From assembly GCF_029543085.1 (NCBI RefSeq), contig NZ_CP119967.1:4366501-4430500 (forward strand): DNA of 64,000 nucleotides, given 5' to 3'. Numbering within the stretch: position 1 is the stretch's first letter; each line of letters opens with the position of its first letter. Shown here piece by piece: positions 7,929 through 16,712 of the stretch. This DNA comes from Pseudomonas sp. A34-9. Its GTDB lineage: Bacteria; Pseudomonadota; Gammaproteobacteria; Pseudomonadales; Pseudomonadaceae. The position numbers and the translations under genes are program-made. The notes under the pieces were generated by a model. The model saw nothing but the letters and a program-made list of their open reading frames with translations. It was not told where the DNA came from and ran no database searches.

Positions 7929-8924
7929 ATGTCCCCTATCACCGCCACACCCGCCCCACTCTCCCGCCGCTTCTCCGTCGCCCCGATGATGGATTGGACT
8001 GATAGGCATTGCAGGTACTTCCTACGCCTCCTATCGAAGAACGCCCTGCTCTACACCGAAATGGTCACCACAGGCGCACTGCTCAACGGCGATCACGAGC
8101 GTTTCCTCCGTCACAACGAAGCCGAGCACCCGCTCGCGTTGCAGTTGGGCGGTAGCGTTCCTTTGGATCTAGCCGCCTGCGCGCGCATGGCTCAGGAACA
8201 CGGCTACGACGAGGTAAACCTAAACGTCGGTTGCCCAAGCGATCGCGTACAGAACAACATGATCGGCGCGTGCCTGATGGGTCATCCGCAACTGGTGGCA
8301 GATTGTGTGAAGGCGATGCGTGACGCGGTGTCGATTCCTGTGACGGTAAAGCACCGCATCGGCATCAACGGTCGGGACAGTTACGCAGAGCTGTGCGATT
8401 TCGTCGGCACCGTGCGCGATGCCGGGTGCACCAGTTTTACCGTGCATGCGCGGATTGCGATTCTGGAGGGGTTGTCGCCGAAGGAGAATCGTGACATTCC
8501 GCCGCTGCGCTATGACGTGGCGGCGCAGCTGAAGGCGGATTTTCCGGAACTGGAGATTGTGCTGAACGGCGGGATCAAGACGATGGAGGCCTGCCATGAG
8601 CATTTGCAGACGTTTGACGGTGTGATGTTGGGGCGTGAGGCTTATCACAATCCGTATTTGCTGGCGGAGGTGGATCAGCAGTTGTTTGGCAGTTCGGCGC
8701 CGGTGATCAGTCGGGCTGAGGCGTTGGCGCAGTTGCGTCCTTATATAGCCGAGCATTTGCTGGCCGGTGGGTCGATGCATCACATCACACGGCATGTTTT
8801 GGGCTTGGGCACGGGGTTCCCGGGGGCGCGGAAATTTCGTCAATTGTTGTCGGTGGATATTCACAAGGCCAAGGATCCGTTGGCGTTGCTGGATCAGGCG
8901 GCTGAGTTGCTTGAAGGTCGTTGA
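7929..8924 (+). CDS. dusA: tRNA-dihydrouridine(20/20a) synthase DusA
   Basis: This FMN enzyme reduces uridine 20/20a in the tRNA D-loop using NADPH. The 331 residues match DusA: FSVAPMMDWTDRHCRYF at the start of the barrel, LLYTEMVTTGA, the catalytic Cys in NLNVGCPSDRVQ, the TVKHRIG segment and the FMN-phosphate region LNGGIKT...MLGREAY. I prefer ATG 7929 by family length, although a TTG at 7854 gives a longer frame. The 5' end is the classic target of dusA-specific integrases. Codons just after the conserved start (AGG 8004, AGG 8013, CTA 8022, CTA 8031) are rare for this genome, suggesting that an integration event supplied that segment. Confidence 0.93.
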   Translation: MSPITATPAPLSRRFSVAPMMDWTDRHCRYFLRLLSKNALLYTEMVTTGALLNGDHERFLRHNEAEHPLALQLGGSVPLDLAACARMAQEHGYDEVNLNVGCPSDRVQNNMIGACLMGHPQLVADCVKAMRDAVSIPVTVKHRIGINGRDSYAELCDFVGTVRDAGCTSFTVHARIAILEGLSPKENRDIPPLRYDVAAQLKADFPELEIVLNGGIKTMEACHEHLQTFDGVMLGREAYHNPYLLAEVDQQLFGSSAPVISRAEALAQLRPYIAEHLLAGGSMHHITRHVLGLGTGFPGARKFRQLLSVDIHKAKDPLALLDQAAELLEGR

Positions 8925-8999
8925 TTGAAGTTTTGAGTGTGCGGGCGACGCCTGAGCGTTGCCCGGCGTTTTGATGTACTGACAGGATGTCTTTTGTTT

Positions 9000-9371
9000 A
9001 TGCCCGCGTTTGGTTTTTCTGCTTTCAAGCGTTTCATCCTCCTCGCCTTGTTCAGCTTCACCTCCGACGTTTATGCGCACTGCGATGGCTTTTGTATGGG
9101 CCGTACCGATACGCCGTGGGAGGTGACGCAGATTTCCGGCCTCACCTTGGTGTCTTTATTCCTCGCACCTTTTTCGGCTAGCCAGGAAACGACTGACAGT
9201 CACAAGCGTGTTTACTCTGCCGAGGAGCAGGAAGATGCGCGATTGTATCTGGCCAGCGACGGCATGCTGCAAGCCGCGTATTTCACCTCGGCCTTGCAGC
9301 GCTATCGCCAGGAGTCGCCGGATTCGGCGTTAAACGATCTCGCCGTTGCGGCGTTGATCAGCAGCCAGTGA
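9000..9371 (+). CDS. small exported protein, distantly DUF2388-like
   Basis: A protein of about 123 residues with a signal peptide (hydrophobic FKRFILLALFSFTS, cleavage probably after VYA) and then a small domain. The second half (EEQEDARLYLASDGMLQAAYFTSALQRYR) resembles the DUF2388 family of small periplasmic Pseudomonas proteins, but the match is by eye and partial. Two Cys residues just after the signal peptide (AHCDGFC) could form a disulphide. The start is uncertain: ATG 9000 gives a clean signal peptide, while TTG 8994 is better spaced from AGGA at 8984. It ends next to the uppP stop codon in a tail-to-tail arrangement. Confidence 0.6.
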   Translation: MPAFGFSAFKRFILLALFSFTSDVYAHCDGFCMGRTDTPWEVTQISGLTLVSLFLAPFSASQETTDSHKRVYSAEEQEDARLYLASDGMLQAAYFTSALQRYRQESPDSALNDLAVAALISSQ

Positions 9372-10205
9372 TCAGGCTGCCGCTGCGGCGGTCCAGTTGA
9401 CCCAGCCGAACAGCCACGTTGCCAAAATCAGCAAACCAAACGCGATCCGGTACCAGGCGAACGCGGCGTAGCTGTGGTTGGCAATAAACTTGAGCAAGCC
9501 GCGCACGGCGATCATGGCGAAGATGAACGCGGTGACGAAGCCGAGGGCGAAGACTGGCAGGTCGTTAGGCTGGAACAGGTCGCGGTATTTGTAGCCGGAG
9601 TACACGGCGGCGCCAACCATGGTGGGCATGGCGAGGAAGAACGAGAACTCGGTGGCGGCTTTGCGCGACAGGCCGAAGAGCAGACCGCCGATGATGGTCG
9701 AACCGGAGCGCGAGGTGCCGGGAATCATCGCCAGGCATTGTACGAAACCGATCTTCAGTGCGTCAGACCAGCGCATGTCGTCGACGTGTTCGACGCTGAT
9801 CACATGGCTGCGCTGTTCGGCCCACAGCATGATGACGCCGCCGACGACCAGTGCCACGGCGACGGTGATCGGGTTGAACAGGTATTCGTGGATGGCGTCG
9901 GCGAACAACACACCCAAGACTACGGCGGGCAGGAAGGCGATCAGCAAGTTGAGGGAAAAGCGTTGGGCATTACGTTCAGTGGGCAGGCCTTTGATGATGT
10001 CGAAGATCTTCGGTCGAAACTCCCAGACGACGGCAAGAATGGCACCCAGTTGAATAATGATGTTGAACGCCATGGCGCGTTCGCCGCCGAACTCCAGCAA
10101 GTCGGCGACGATGATCTGGTGGCCGGTACTCGAGATCGGCAAGAACTCGGTCAGGCCTTCTACCGCACCTAATATCAACACCTGGAAAAGGGTCCAGAAA
10201 TCCAT
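9372..10205 (-). CDS. uppP: undecaprenyl-diphosphatase
   Basis: A polytopic inner-membrane phosphatase (277 residues) that turns undecaprenyl diphosphate into the monophosphate carrier used for peptidoglycan and polysaccharide export. Both active-site motifs of the BacA/UppP family are present: [14 protein letters not shown] near the N-terminus and [10 protein letters not shown] in the middle. ATG 10205 has GGAGG immediately upstream; the 37 residues before it in the open frame are not membrane-like. It sits directly beside the exopolysaccharide locus, transcribed away from its regulators, and its product recycles the lipid carrier that such a locus consumes. Confidence 0.95.
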   Translation of the reverse strand: MDFWTLFQVLILGAVEGLTEFLPISSTGHQIIVADLLEFGGERAMAFNIIIQLGAILAVVWEFRPKIFDIIKGLPTERNAQRFSLNLLIAFLPAVVLGVLFADAIHEYLFNPITVAVALVVGGVIMLWAEQRSHVISVEHVDDMRWSDALKIGFVQCLAMIPGTSRSGSTIIGGLLFGLSRKAATEFSFFLAMPTMVGAAVYSGYKYRDLFQPNDLPVFALGFVTAFIFAMIAVRGLLKFIANHSYAAFAWYRIAFGLLILATWLFGWVNWTAAAAA

Positions 10206-10683
10206 TAATCCTCCGTCAGAGCGCTCTTGGCGAGCGACCGGGTAATAACACTCAGGGGTTGAGTATCTGCAGTGAGACCATTGACATACATAAATGCAAA
10301 AGTTCATCAGCCACAAAGATTACGTCTTATTAAAAGACACACTCAAGCCATGTTAGTAATCGTCGGCTGACGAACTACGCAGAAAATATTTAGGCCTTTT
10401 TGCAGAAAAAAGTTGCTCCGACAGTAAAGTGTGATCAATATCACATTATCCAGAGATGGCCAGACAGTGGCAATTGGACATAGACAAAGCCATCGCAATA
10501 AGCTCAAAATAGTGGCACCATTGCATATCGCCACCATCTAAGCAGTAGTTCACCCCTCCGAGAAAATCAACTAAAAGCTTGAAAAGCTTAATTATTGTTA
10601 GAAAACTCGCGAGACACGTCTAAAAACCGCGTAAATGTTACCAATTGTCAGTCACAGATGAGAACCGGTGCTTTAACATCCCG
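10206..10683. other. divergent intergenic region between uppP and first EPS regulator
   Basis: About 480 AT-rich bases with no supported gene. It must hold the promoters of uppP (minus) and the winged-helix regulator (plus). The clearest element is a perfect CRP/Vfr-type palindrome at 10430-10445. AAGCTTGAAAAGCTT near 10575 is a short internal repeat. Confidence 0.5.
10430..10445. promoter_or_regulatory. CRP/Vfr-type operator TGTGA-N6-TCACA
   Basis: TGTGATCAATATCACA matches the symmetric CRP consensus exactly in both half-sites with the standard six-base spacer. Vfr, the Pseudomonas CRP homologue, uses a similar site. It lies about 225-240 bases from both flanking start codons. The core also loosely resembles an Anr/FNR site (TTGAT-N4-ATCAA), but the outer TG/CA positions favour CRP/Vfr. 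Confidence 0.5.
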
Positions 10684-11451
10684 ATGTCAGCACTTAATTC
10701 GAGTCAATGCATGATGCTCTCAGGGAACTTAGCGACTAGAAGCCCGCGCCCGACAAACGACGAACCTGGTGTTCTTACTCTGGGTCGTACCCGTGGCGTG
10801 GCTGAACATTTCAAAGCGCTAGTCGCCCAGCATATACGTGCCGATATGGCGCTCGAAGCCAGTGCGTACACTAGTTCATATCAGTTGAATGAACAGTCTG
10901 GTTCGTATCGAGCGATCTTCCTTGTTATCGACAGCCCACAGGCCCTCGAAGACAATCTTGCCCTGGTCGAGAACCTGCGCAGCGACAACTTGAAACCGAT
11001 CATTTGCGCGGTCATCACCGGTCGCGGCGCCTTCAACAAGATCAAATACTATCTGGCTGGCGCGGATGTTTGTATCAAGTTCAACACCCTTTCCGACGAT
11101 GGCGCCGAGTTGCTGGGCGAGTTCTTCAACAGTGAAGAATGGCAACGCGATATCGATCTGACGCTTGATCCGACCCGTATCTGCCTGATGGGCACCAGCA
11201 AGAAACTCGACATCTCGTTTGCCGAAATGAAGATCCTCGAAGCCTTCGCGCAAACCAGTAATCACATTCTGAGCCATGATGAAATCGCGGGCATCATGGG
11301 CCTCAACACCAATTTCTACGACCCTCGAGCACTGGAGAAATCAATCAGTCGCTTGCGTGGAAAAATCAAGGACATGTATGGTACAAACGCGATTCAGAGT
11401 ATTCGCGGCTATGGCTATCGCCTGCTGCGGGGTCTGATATCGACTGCCTGA
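10684..11451 (+). CDS. orphan OmpR-type winged-helix regulator with degenerate receiver-like domain
   Basis: A 255-residue regulator. The C-terminal third is an OmpR/PhoB winged helix: ISFAEMKILEAF, then the recognition region RALEKSISRLRGKIKD and the wing IQSIRGYGYRLL. The middle resembles a receiver (AIFLVIDSP, ICAVITGRG, DVCIKFN) and keeps possible Asp, Thr and Lys positions, but the N-terminus lacks the acidic pair needed for Mg2+ binding. Phosphorylation is therefore doubtful, and there is no kinase nearby. ATG 10684 is preferred over the TTG at 10645. Its place at the head of the EPS locus suggests it controls those genes. Confidence 0.75.
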   Translation: MSALNSSQCMMLSGNLATRSPRPTNDEPGVLTLGRTRGVAEHFKALVAQHIRADMALEASAYTSSYQLNEQSGSYRAIFLVIDSPQALEDNLALVENLRSDNLKPIICAVITGRGAFNKIKYYLAGADVCIKFNTLSDDGAELLGEFFNSEEWQRDIDLTLDPTRICLMGTSKKLDISFAEMKILEAFAQTSNHILSHDEIAGIMGLNTNFYDPRALEKSISRLRGKIKDMYGTNAIQSIRGYGYRLLRGLISTA

Positions 11452-11496
11452 CTCTCGGGCAGCCTTCCCTTTTGCATACGTACGAAGGATCGTCTG

Positions 11497-11592
11497 ATGC
11501 AACCATATAGCTCCCGTTCTGCTTCACGTCTGTTTGAAATCAAGCAATTGAATGAGCGCGACAACACGACCCATAACAATAAAACTCCATAA
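11497..11592 (+). CDS. possible 31-residue small ORF
   Basis: ATG 11497 follows AAGGA with good spacing and opens a 31-codon frame rich in Ser, Asn and Arg. It lies between the two winged-helix regulators. I do not recognise the peptide; the only evidence is the ribosome-binding site and the short open frame. Confidence 0.25.
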   Translation: MQPYSSRSASRLFEIKQLNERDNTTHNNKTP

Positions 11593-11730
11593 CATAGCAG
11601 CAGATCGAGTGGAATTTATCGAGGGCCATTCTTGGGCCCAGACCCTGCCTATCGATTACTTCCGAGGAAGTCATTGCTCGCCTGCCGATTTATCTTTTAG
11701 CCAATTTTGGTATGTATTCAGGAGAGAGAC

Positions 11731-12363
11731 ATGGAAACTAGTACAACCCTCCCAAGGAAATATTTTGTTGTCGTGACTCACAGTACAACGTCGCAACGTG
11801 AACTGGAGAGCATGCTGTCCAGTGAACGTTTCAATTCGTTCGAAGGGGTTGATTCGCCCTCTTCCGCTCCAATGGTGATGGAGTTCACATATCCAGGCAT
11901 CAGTCGCAAAAATGCCCCGCGCAGTATCGAACACGATACTCAGCGAATACTGGCCACGCTCGAGTCAGAATGGCGCGCAGCGCAATCGGCTAATCCTTTC
12001 CAGAATGTCCCGGCCATTACCGGGGAAACCCGCAACATGCCGCCTGCCGTTGAAGGTGATATGCCCGGCAATGAAACCTGGCATCTCGACCCTGATCAGG
12101 GTGCACTGATCAAAGAAGGTGTCGAAATCAGCCTGACTGGCCTGGAAACAGCATTGGTCAGAAAAATGCTCAGCCATGAAGAGCGTGTTGTCAGTCGTGA
12201 CGAGCTGATCCTCAGCATCGGCCGGGAGCCGGAACAATATCGCGGCCTGGAAATGTGCCTGAGTCGCCTGCAAGACAAATTCAAAAGCGCCAGCCATGGC
12301 GAACGACTGTTTCGTGCTGTCAGAAACCGCGGTTATTGCCTGATTCAGGAAATCGTCGCGTAA
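11731..12363 (+). CDS. winged-helix DNA-binding protein, EPS-linked
   Basis: A 210-residue protein whose C-terminal part (about 120-210) is an OmpR-like winged helix: LTGLETALVRKML, the turn VVSRDELILSIGR, the recognition-type helix LEMCLSRLQDKFK and the wing FRAVRNRGYCLI. The N-terminal 110 residues start KYFVVVTHSTTSQRELE and contain no recognisable receiver or sensor. AGGAG precedes ATG 11731 at ideal spacing. It follows the first winged-helix regulator in the same direction, and the two may be diverged duplicates. Its location upstream of the initiating sugar transferase suggests control of the exopolysaccharide genes. Confidence 0.75.
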   Translation: METSTTLPRKYFVVVTHSTTSQRELESMLSSERFNSFEGVDSPSSAPMVMEFTYPGISRKNAPRSIEHDTQRILATLESEWRAAQSANPFQNVPAITGETRNMPPAVEGDMPGNETWHLDPDQGALIKEGVEISLTGLETALVRKMLSHEERVVSRDELILSIGREPEQYRGLEMCLSRLQDKFKSASHGERLFRAVRNRGYCLIQEIVA

Positions 12364-12754
12364 CCACGAAAAATCTCCACGAACAGAACAAACAGATAAA
12401 AGTGCGATTACAAAAACAACAAGAGCACTCTGTTTGGCTTCATCTTCCTCCCTGAATTAACCATTCCCTGCCTCCACCCTCCAACAGTAACAAATACAAC
12501 ATCATTTATTCACCCCTTCCTCTGCGACCTTTTCTAACACTCTTATATTTAATTATTAAAAAGTTGGCACTGTGCCATCTTGTTAGAACTCGTCAGACAC
12601 CATTCCCGGCAATAACTTAGTGTATTGACTGACGACAGTTCGGCATATCGATGTTGTTACCTCAGGACACTCGCTACAACAAAAACAATAAGTCTGCATA
12701 ACAACTCGGATTTCAACTGTTGAAACCTGAATGGACGTCTTTTGGGGATACCGT
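12364..12754. other. AT-rich promoter region of the EPS initiating transferase
   Basis: About 390 bases without a gene, clearly more AT-rich than its surroundings (12480-12570). It includes the perfect inverted repeat GGCACTGTGCC at 12574-12584, a possible operator, and a long leader before the transferase start. Confidence 0.4.
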
Positions 12755-14149
12755 ATGGATCTTTCTCTAAGTATCAATCGAAGCACAGGCCTCAAGGGAC
12801 TGACCTTTTGGGGCCAATGGGCGCTGGCACAGGGCTTTGTGGTGACGCTGTTGTTCATACTGGCCGAGCAGCACACCGGGACGGTCGCGTTTTACTACCG
12901 TATGTGTGCAACGCTGGCGGTACTGGCGTCGGTGCCGGCTTATACGTTTAGCGGTGTTTATCGCAAGCGTGACAACTACCTGACCGGCCTCGGTCGACTG
13001 TTCATGGGTTGGTCGATGACCATGGCGGCACTGGCGTGCATCGCCTTTGTCTGCCAGGCCGATGAGCTGTTTTCGCGACAGGTGATCCTGAGCTGGGCGG
13101 TGTATGGCTTCCTCGGTCAGGCATTTCTCTACGCGCCGCTGCATGCGTTTTCCAAGTACTACCAGCGCTCGCGCAAAAGCGAGCACAAGACGCTGATCGT
13201 CGGCACCGGCGACCTGGCGTTGGGTCTGGCGAAGAAACTCAGTCAACTGGAAAATCTGCCGTTGGTAGGTTTGGTCAGCAATGGCGATGTGTCTGTGCTG
13301 GGTCCGGATGCACCGCGCGTTGTCGGCGATCAGGAACAGTTGCTGGAGCTGATCGAAGCGCATGACATCCGTCGTTTGTACATCACCTTGCCGCTGTGTG
13401 AAGCGGCGAAGATCGAAGCGATTTATGGCGATTTGCTGGGTGCCAACGTCGACGTTGTGTGGGTGCCGGACTTGAACAGTCTGACCCTGCTCAATCACTC
13501 GGTGAAGGTCGTGGACGGTCTGCCGGCGATCTACTTGAACGAGAGCCCGTTGACCAGCCGCCCTACTGCTGCTTTGAGCAAGAGCCTGGTAGAGAAAACC
13601 GTGGCGTTTCTGGCGATCATCGCGCTGAGTCCGATCCTGCTGATCATTGCGCTGGCAGTGAAGATCAACTCGCCCGGCCCGGTGTTCTTCAAGCAGGATC
13701 GTCATGGCTGGAACGGCAAGGTGATCAAGGTCTGGAAGTTCCGCTCGATGCGTGTTCACGATGACCGTGACGTGAAGCAGGCCAGCCGTAATGACTCGCG
13801 CATTACCCCGGTCGGTCGCTTTATCCGTCGCACTTCGCTGGATGAGTTGCCGCAACTGTTCAACGTGCTGCAGGGGCACATGGCGCTGGTCGGCCCTCGC
13901 CCGCACGCCGTTGCGCACAACAACTACTACTCGGGGAAAATCCTCGCGTACATGGCACGCCACCGGATTAAACCGGGGATCACCGGGCTGGCCCAGATCA
14001 GCGGCTGCCGCGGTGAGACAGATACCATCGACAAGATGCAAAAGCGTGTGGAGATTGACCTGCAGTACATCAACAGCTGGTCGTTGTGGCTGGATCTGAA
14101 GATCCTGGTGAAGACGCCGTTTACGTTGCTGTCGAAAGATATTTACTGA
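12755..14149 (+). CDS. undecaprenyl-phosphate sugar phosphotransferase (WcaJ/WbaP family)
   Basis: This inner-membrane enzyme probably starts EPS repeat-unit assembly by moving a hexose-1-phosphate from UDP-hexose onto undecaprenyl phosphate. The 464 residues show about four N-terminal membrane helices, a Rossmann-like middle domain (TLIVGTGDLALGLAKKL), a fifth hydrophobic segment, and the C-terminal catalytic domain with SPGPVFFKQDRHGWNG, KVWKFRSM, RRTSLDELPQLFNVL, LVGPRPHA and KPGITGLAQISG. GGGGA precedes ATG 12755; the upstream ATG 12731 has no ribosome-binding site. Glucose or galactose is the likely first sugar given nearby galU and galE. An intrinsic terminator follows at 14171. Confidence 0.9.
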   Translation: MDLSLSINRSTGLKGLTFWGQWALAQGFVVTLLFILAEQHTGTVAFYYRMCATLAVLASVPAYTFSGVYRKRDNYLTGLGRLFMGWSMTMAALACIAFVCQADELFSRQVILSWAVYGFLGQAFLYAPLHAFSKYYQRSRKSEHKTLIVGTGDLALGLAKKLSQLENLPLVGLVSNGDVSVLGPDAPRVVGDQEQLLELIEAHDIRRLYITLPLCEAAKIEAIYGDLLGANVDVVWVPDLNSLTLLNHSVKVVDGLPAIYLNESPLTSRPTAALSKSLVEKTVAFLAIIALSPILLIIALAVKINSPGPVFFKQDRHGWNGKVIKVWKFRSMRVHDDRDVKQASRNDSRITPVGRFIRRTSLDELPQLFNVLQGHMALVGPRPHAVAHNNYYSGKILAYMARHRIKPGITGLAQISGCRGETDTIDKMQKRVEIDLQYINSWSLWLDLKILVKTPFTLLSKDIY

Positions 14150-14170
14150 GGTTCAACGCTGGATACCGCA

Positions 14171-14193
14171 AGGGGACGAAAGTCCCCTTTTTT
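14171..14193 (+). terminator. intrinsic terminator after the sugar phosphotransferase
   Basis: GGGGAC-GAAA-GTCCCC followed directly by six Ts: a GNRA-capped stem with a U-tract, starting about 22 bases after the stop codon. Confidence 0.9.
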
Positions 14194-14241
14194 GTGCCTG
14201 GGATTTGGGAGCGGATCTGGATTGCGGGTGAATGCAAATAC

Positions 14242-14331
14242 TGTGGGAGCGAGCCTGCTCGCGAAATCGGTGGGTCAGGTAACGGGGATGCTGACTGTGC
14301 TGACGCCTTCGCGAGCAGGCTCGCTCCCACA
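14242..14331. repeat. REP doublet (REPIN) 1
   Basis: TGTGGGAGCGAGCCTGCTCGCGA at 14242 and its inverted copy ending at 14331 flank about 45 bases. This is the dominant REP type of the window. Confidence 0.9.
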
Positions 14332-14376
14332 GGGATTTGGGAATGGTTCAGGATTTGTGGCGTGACAGATAACCAT

Positions 14377-14466
14377 TGTAGGCCTTCGCCTGCTCGCGAT
14401 GGCAGTGGGTCAGGCAACAGGGATGGCGGCTGTTCGGACGCTATCGCGAGCAGGCGAAGGCCTACA
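14377..14466. repeat. REP doublet 2, variant core
   Basis: TGTAGGCCTTCGCCTGCTCGCGAT and its inverted partner ATCGCGAGCAGGCGAAGGCCTACA form the second doublet. The arms differ from copies 1 and 3 (AGGCCTTCGCC instead of GGAGCGAGCC), while the internal segment TGGGTCAGGCAACAGGGATG is related. Confidence 0.85.
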
Positions 14467-14512
14467 GGGGATTTGTGGTTGGCTCGGGATTTGTGGCGTT
14501 ACAAATAACCAA

Positions 14513-14605
14513 TGTGGGAGCGAGCTTGCTCGCGAAAGCGGTGGGTCAGGCAATGATGATGATGCTGACTGTGCTGACGCTTTCGCGAGCAAGCTCGCTC
14601 CCACA
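14513..14605. repeat. REP doublet 3
   Basis: TGTGGGAGCGAGCTTGCTCGCGAAAG and its inverted copy close this three-element array, with a middle segment (TGGGTCAGGCAATGATG...GCTGACTGTGCTGACGC) related to doublet 1. The array fills the gap between the convergent phosphotransferase and yjbH genes. Confidence 0.9.
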
Positions 14606-14633
14606 GGTCTTCGGGTGTTCGGGAGATCCGCGC

Positions 14634-16712
14634 TTACTCCGTGATCTTCTCGAAATTACGGTAGAACATGTCCCCTTCCCGGCTATCGGTCATCGAATGC
14701 AGTTGGTAGCTGCGATTGAGTCGCGCACCACCGTCACGGGTCAGCGGTGCCCAGACCAGGTTGGCGCGGCGCATGGTCGACATGCTCATCATTTCGTCGA
14801 ACGGGATCGACAGGTAGATGCCTTTATCGAAACTACCTTCGCCATACTCCGCGCTACCCGCCGTGGTGATCGTCGCCCACGCACCAAAACGCACGCCATT
14901 GAAAAACTCGCGCGAGATGTCCAGCGTGCCGCCCCAGTCACCGGCCAGATAACGCCCGACGCTAACCGCCGCCAGCGTATCGAACGGCAGATCCGTATAG
15001 CCAGTGATATGCCCGGTCACCACCGAGTAATCGCGCAGCGCAAAGCCTTGATCAAAATCGCGCTGGCGCACCCAGTTCAGGTCCGCCCCCACCGACCAGC
15101 GTTCACCGGTCGGGCGGAACAGCACCTCACCGCCGACACCGGCAAACATCGACTCCAGATAACCGCCATACACCATCCCATACCAGTCTTTATCCAACTG
15201 CTCGGCATGGCTGACCTGGAACAACGGCATGGTCGTGTTAGACGTTGTCAGGTACTGGCGCAAATCCGTACGCACGCGCGGCAAACCGCTCGGTGCGTCG
15301 TAGGTGAATTTGTCGAAGTTGTTGGCAAGGTTGGCACTGAGCAAACCACTCCACCAAGTGTTGCGGTTGAAGCGGTATTCGGCGTCGGCATCGGCACTCA
15401 ATTGATAGAGCAAACCGTCCGGACCACCGACGTTCTGCTTGAAGCCCAGCCCCACGCCGTAACTGAAGTGCTGCGGCGCTTCGCTGTAGAGGGTTTTCTC
15501 GTTGTGCGGCATCGCCGGGTTGATCTCGGTGGTGCGGTGCAGCGACTGCAACGGCTCCTCGTTGTTGATCACTTCGCGGAAGGTCTGGCGCGGCACGCTG
15601 GTTTCTTCCAGCGGCAGGTCGTAGCGCTTGTTGACCACGGTGAACCAGTCGATGTCGTCGTTGACGCTGTTGTCGAGAATCCGGCTCGCCCGCCCGACGG
15701 CCTTCGACGAATGGAAGTAACGCTGCTGCTCGCCATACACGATCAGATCGGAATCACGCTGGGCGATGCGCTCGACTTTGTAGCCGGCGTTCTGCTGCAA
15801 GCGCTGCGACACATTCGCCCAGTTGACCTGATCCATCGCCGTGGTCGGTGCCTTCGCGGGCAGCGGTTCCGGGGTCGGATCATAAGTCTTGGCCGGTGCC
15901 TTGCGGCTGACGAAATTGGTGTGGAAGGTCACGCCGAACATCGCCGTGTTGCCGCGCTCCCACGCCGCGCTGACATCAACCGAATCGGTCACCTTGAACA
16001 CTGCACCCAGGTTGATCGGCGAGTCCTGCTTGATCTCGTTGTCCTTCGGTTCGTGTTTGTAATCGTTGCCTTCATATTCGAGTTTCAGGCTGAGGCGATC
16101 CCACGGCGTCTGATAGCTCACGCCACCGAAAAACGATGGCCGACCGCGAAAGTACGAACCCGAGTTGACGTCACCGGTGCCTTCGAGGGCCGGCCGGGTA
16201 TCGAAGCGATCACTGACATAGCCCAACGGGTTGTCGATGTCGCCGCGATTGCCGAGATAACCCCAGGCGATCCCGGCGCTGAAATCGAAGTTGTCGTAGC
16301 GCTTGTTGGCGACGAAAAATTCACTGGAGAACAAACCCGTACCGCCGACGTCTCGGAAGCCCAGCGCCACGTCGGGCAGCCAGTGACTCTCCTGCCACAG
16401 CCGGACTTTGACGTCGACCGCCTTGTCCTTATAGCTTTGACTGCCGCTGAGGGCCTCCGAGCCGTACGGCCGGTTGGTGATCGCGGTATAGCGAAACGAG
16501 CCTTCGAGCCAGTCCAGCGGCTGCAACGACACGCTGTAGCGGCTGTACGGATCGGTGCGGTTGGCGTTGACGCTCAACTCGCCGGCCGGGGCCATGCGCG
16601 CGGTCGGCGTCTGCAACAGCCCGGTGCCACCGAAGTCATTCTGGGTAATGCGCGGCTCTGCATGAGCCAAACCACACGGCAATAACAACACAGCTGCAAA
16701 ACGTAACTTCAA
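14634..16712 (-). CDS. yjbH: YjbH/GfcD-like outer-membrane polysaccharide protein
   Basis: A 692-residue YjbH-domain protein, the last gene of a Yjb/Gfc-type operon. A signal peptide ends near LAHA; the mature part starts with FGGTGLLQTPTARMAPAGEL and continues with many short aromatic amphipathic strands (for example RYSVSLQPLDWLEGSFRY), as expected for an outer-membrane beta-barrel. In E. coli the Yjb and Gfc operons affect extracellular polysaccharide. The start is a TTG at 16712 whose last two bases are the TG of the yjbG stop (TTGA overlap), so translation is likely coupled. The role in export is inferred from family and context. Confidence 0.88.
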   Translation of the reverse strand: MKLRFAAVLLLPCGLAHAEPRITQNDFGGTGLLQTPTARMAPAGELSVNANRTDPYSRYSVSLQPLDWLEGSFRYTAITNRPYGSEALSGSQSYKDKAVDVKVRLWQESHWLPDVALGFRDVGGTGLFSSEFFVANKRYDNFDFSAGIAWGYLGNRGDIDNPLGYVSDRFDTRPALEGTGDVNSGSYFRGRPSFFGGVSYQTPWDRLSLKLEYEGNDYKHEPKDNEIKQDSPINLGAVFKVTDSVDVSAAWERGNTAMFGVTFHTNFVSRKAPAKTYDPTPEPLPAKAPTTAMDQVNWANVSQRLQQNAGYKVERIAQRDSDLIVYGEQQRYFHSSKAVGRASRILDNSVNDDIDWFTVVNKRYDLPLEETSVPRQTFREVINNEEPLQSLHRTTEINPAMPHNEKTLYSEAPQHFSYGVGLGFKQNVGGPDGLLYQLSADADAEYRFNRNTWWSGLLSANLANNFDKFTYDAPSGLPRVRTDLRQYLTTSNTTMPLFQVSHAEQLDKDWYGMVYGGYLESMFAGVGGEVLFRPTGERWSVGADLNWVRQRDFDQGFALRDYSVVTGHITGYTDLPFDTLAAVSVGRYLAGDWGGTLDISREFFNGVRFGAWATITTAGSAEYGEGSFDKGIYLSIPFDEMMSMSTMRRANLVWAPLTRDGGARLNRSYQLHSMTDSREGDMFYRNFEKITE

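Noticed and set aside
14242..14605. CRISPR-like repeat array
   Set aside because: The units are paired inverted REP sequences with palindromic arms, not direct repeats with unique spacers, and no cas gene is near.
14475..16685. 736-codon plus-strand open frame
   Set aside because: Antisense to yjbH and running through REP palindromes; composition rich in Arg, His and Val without a recognisable domain.
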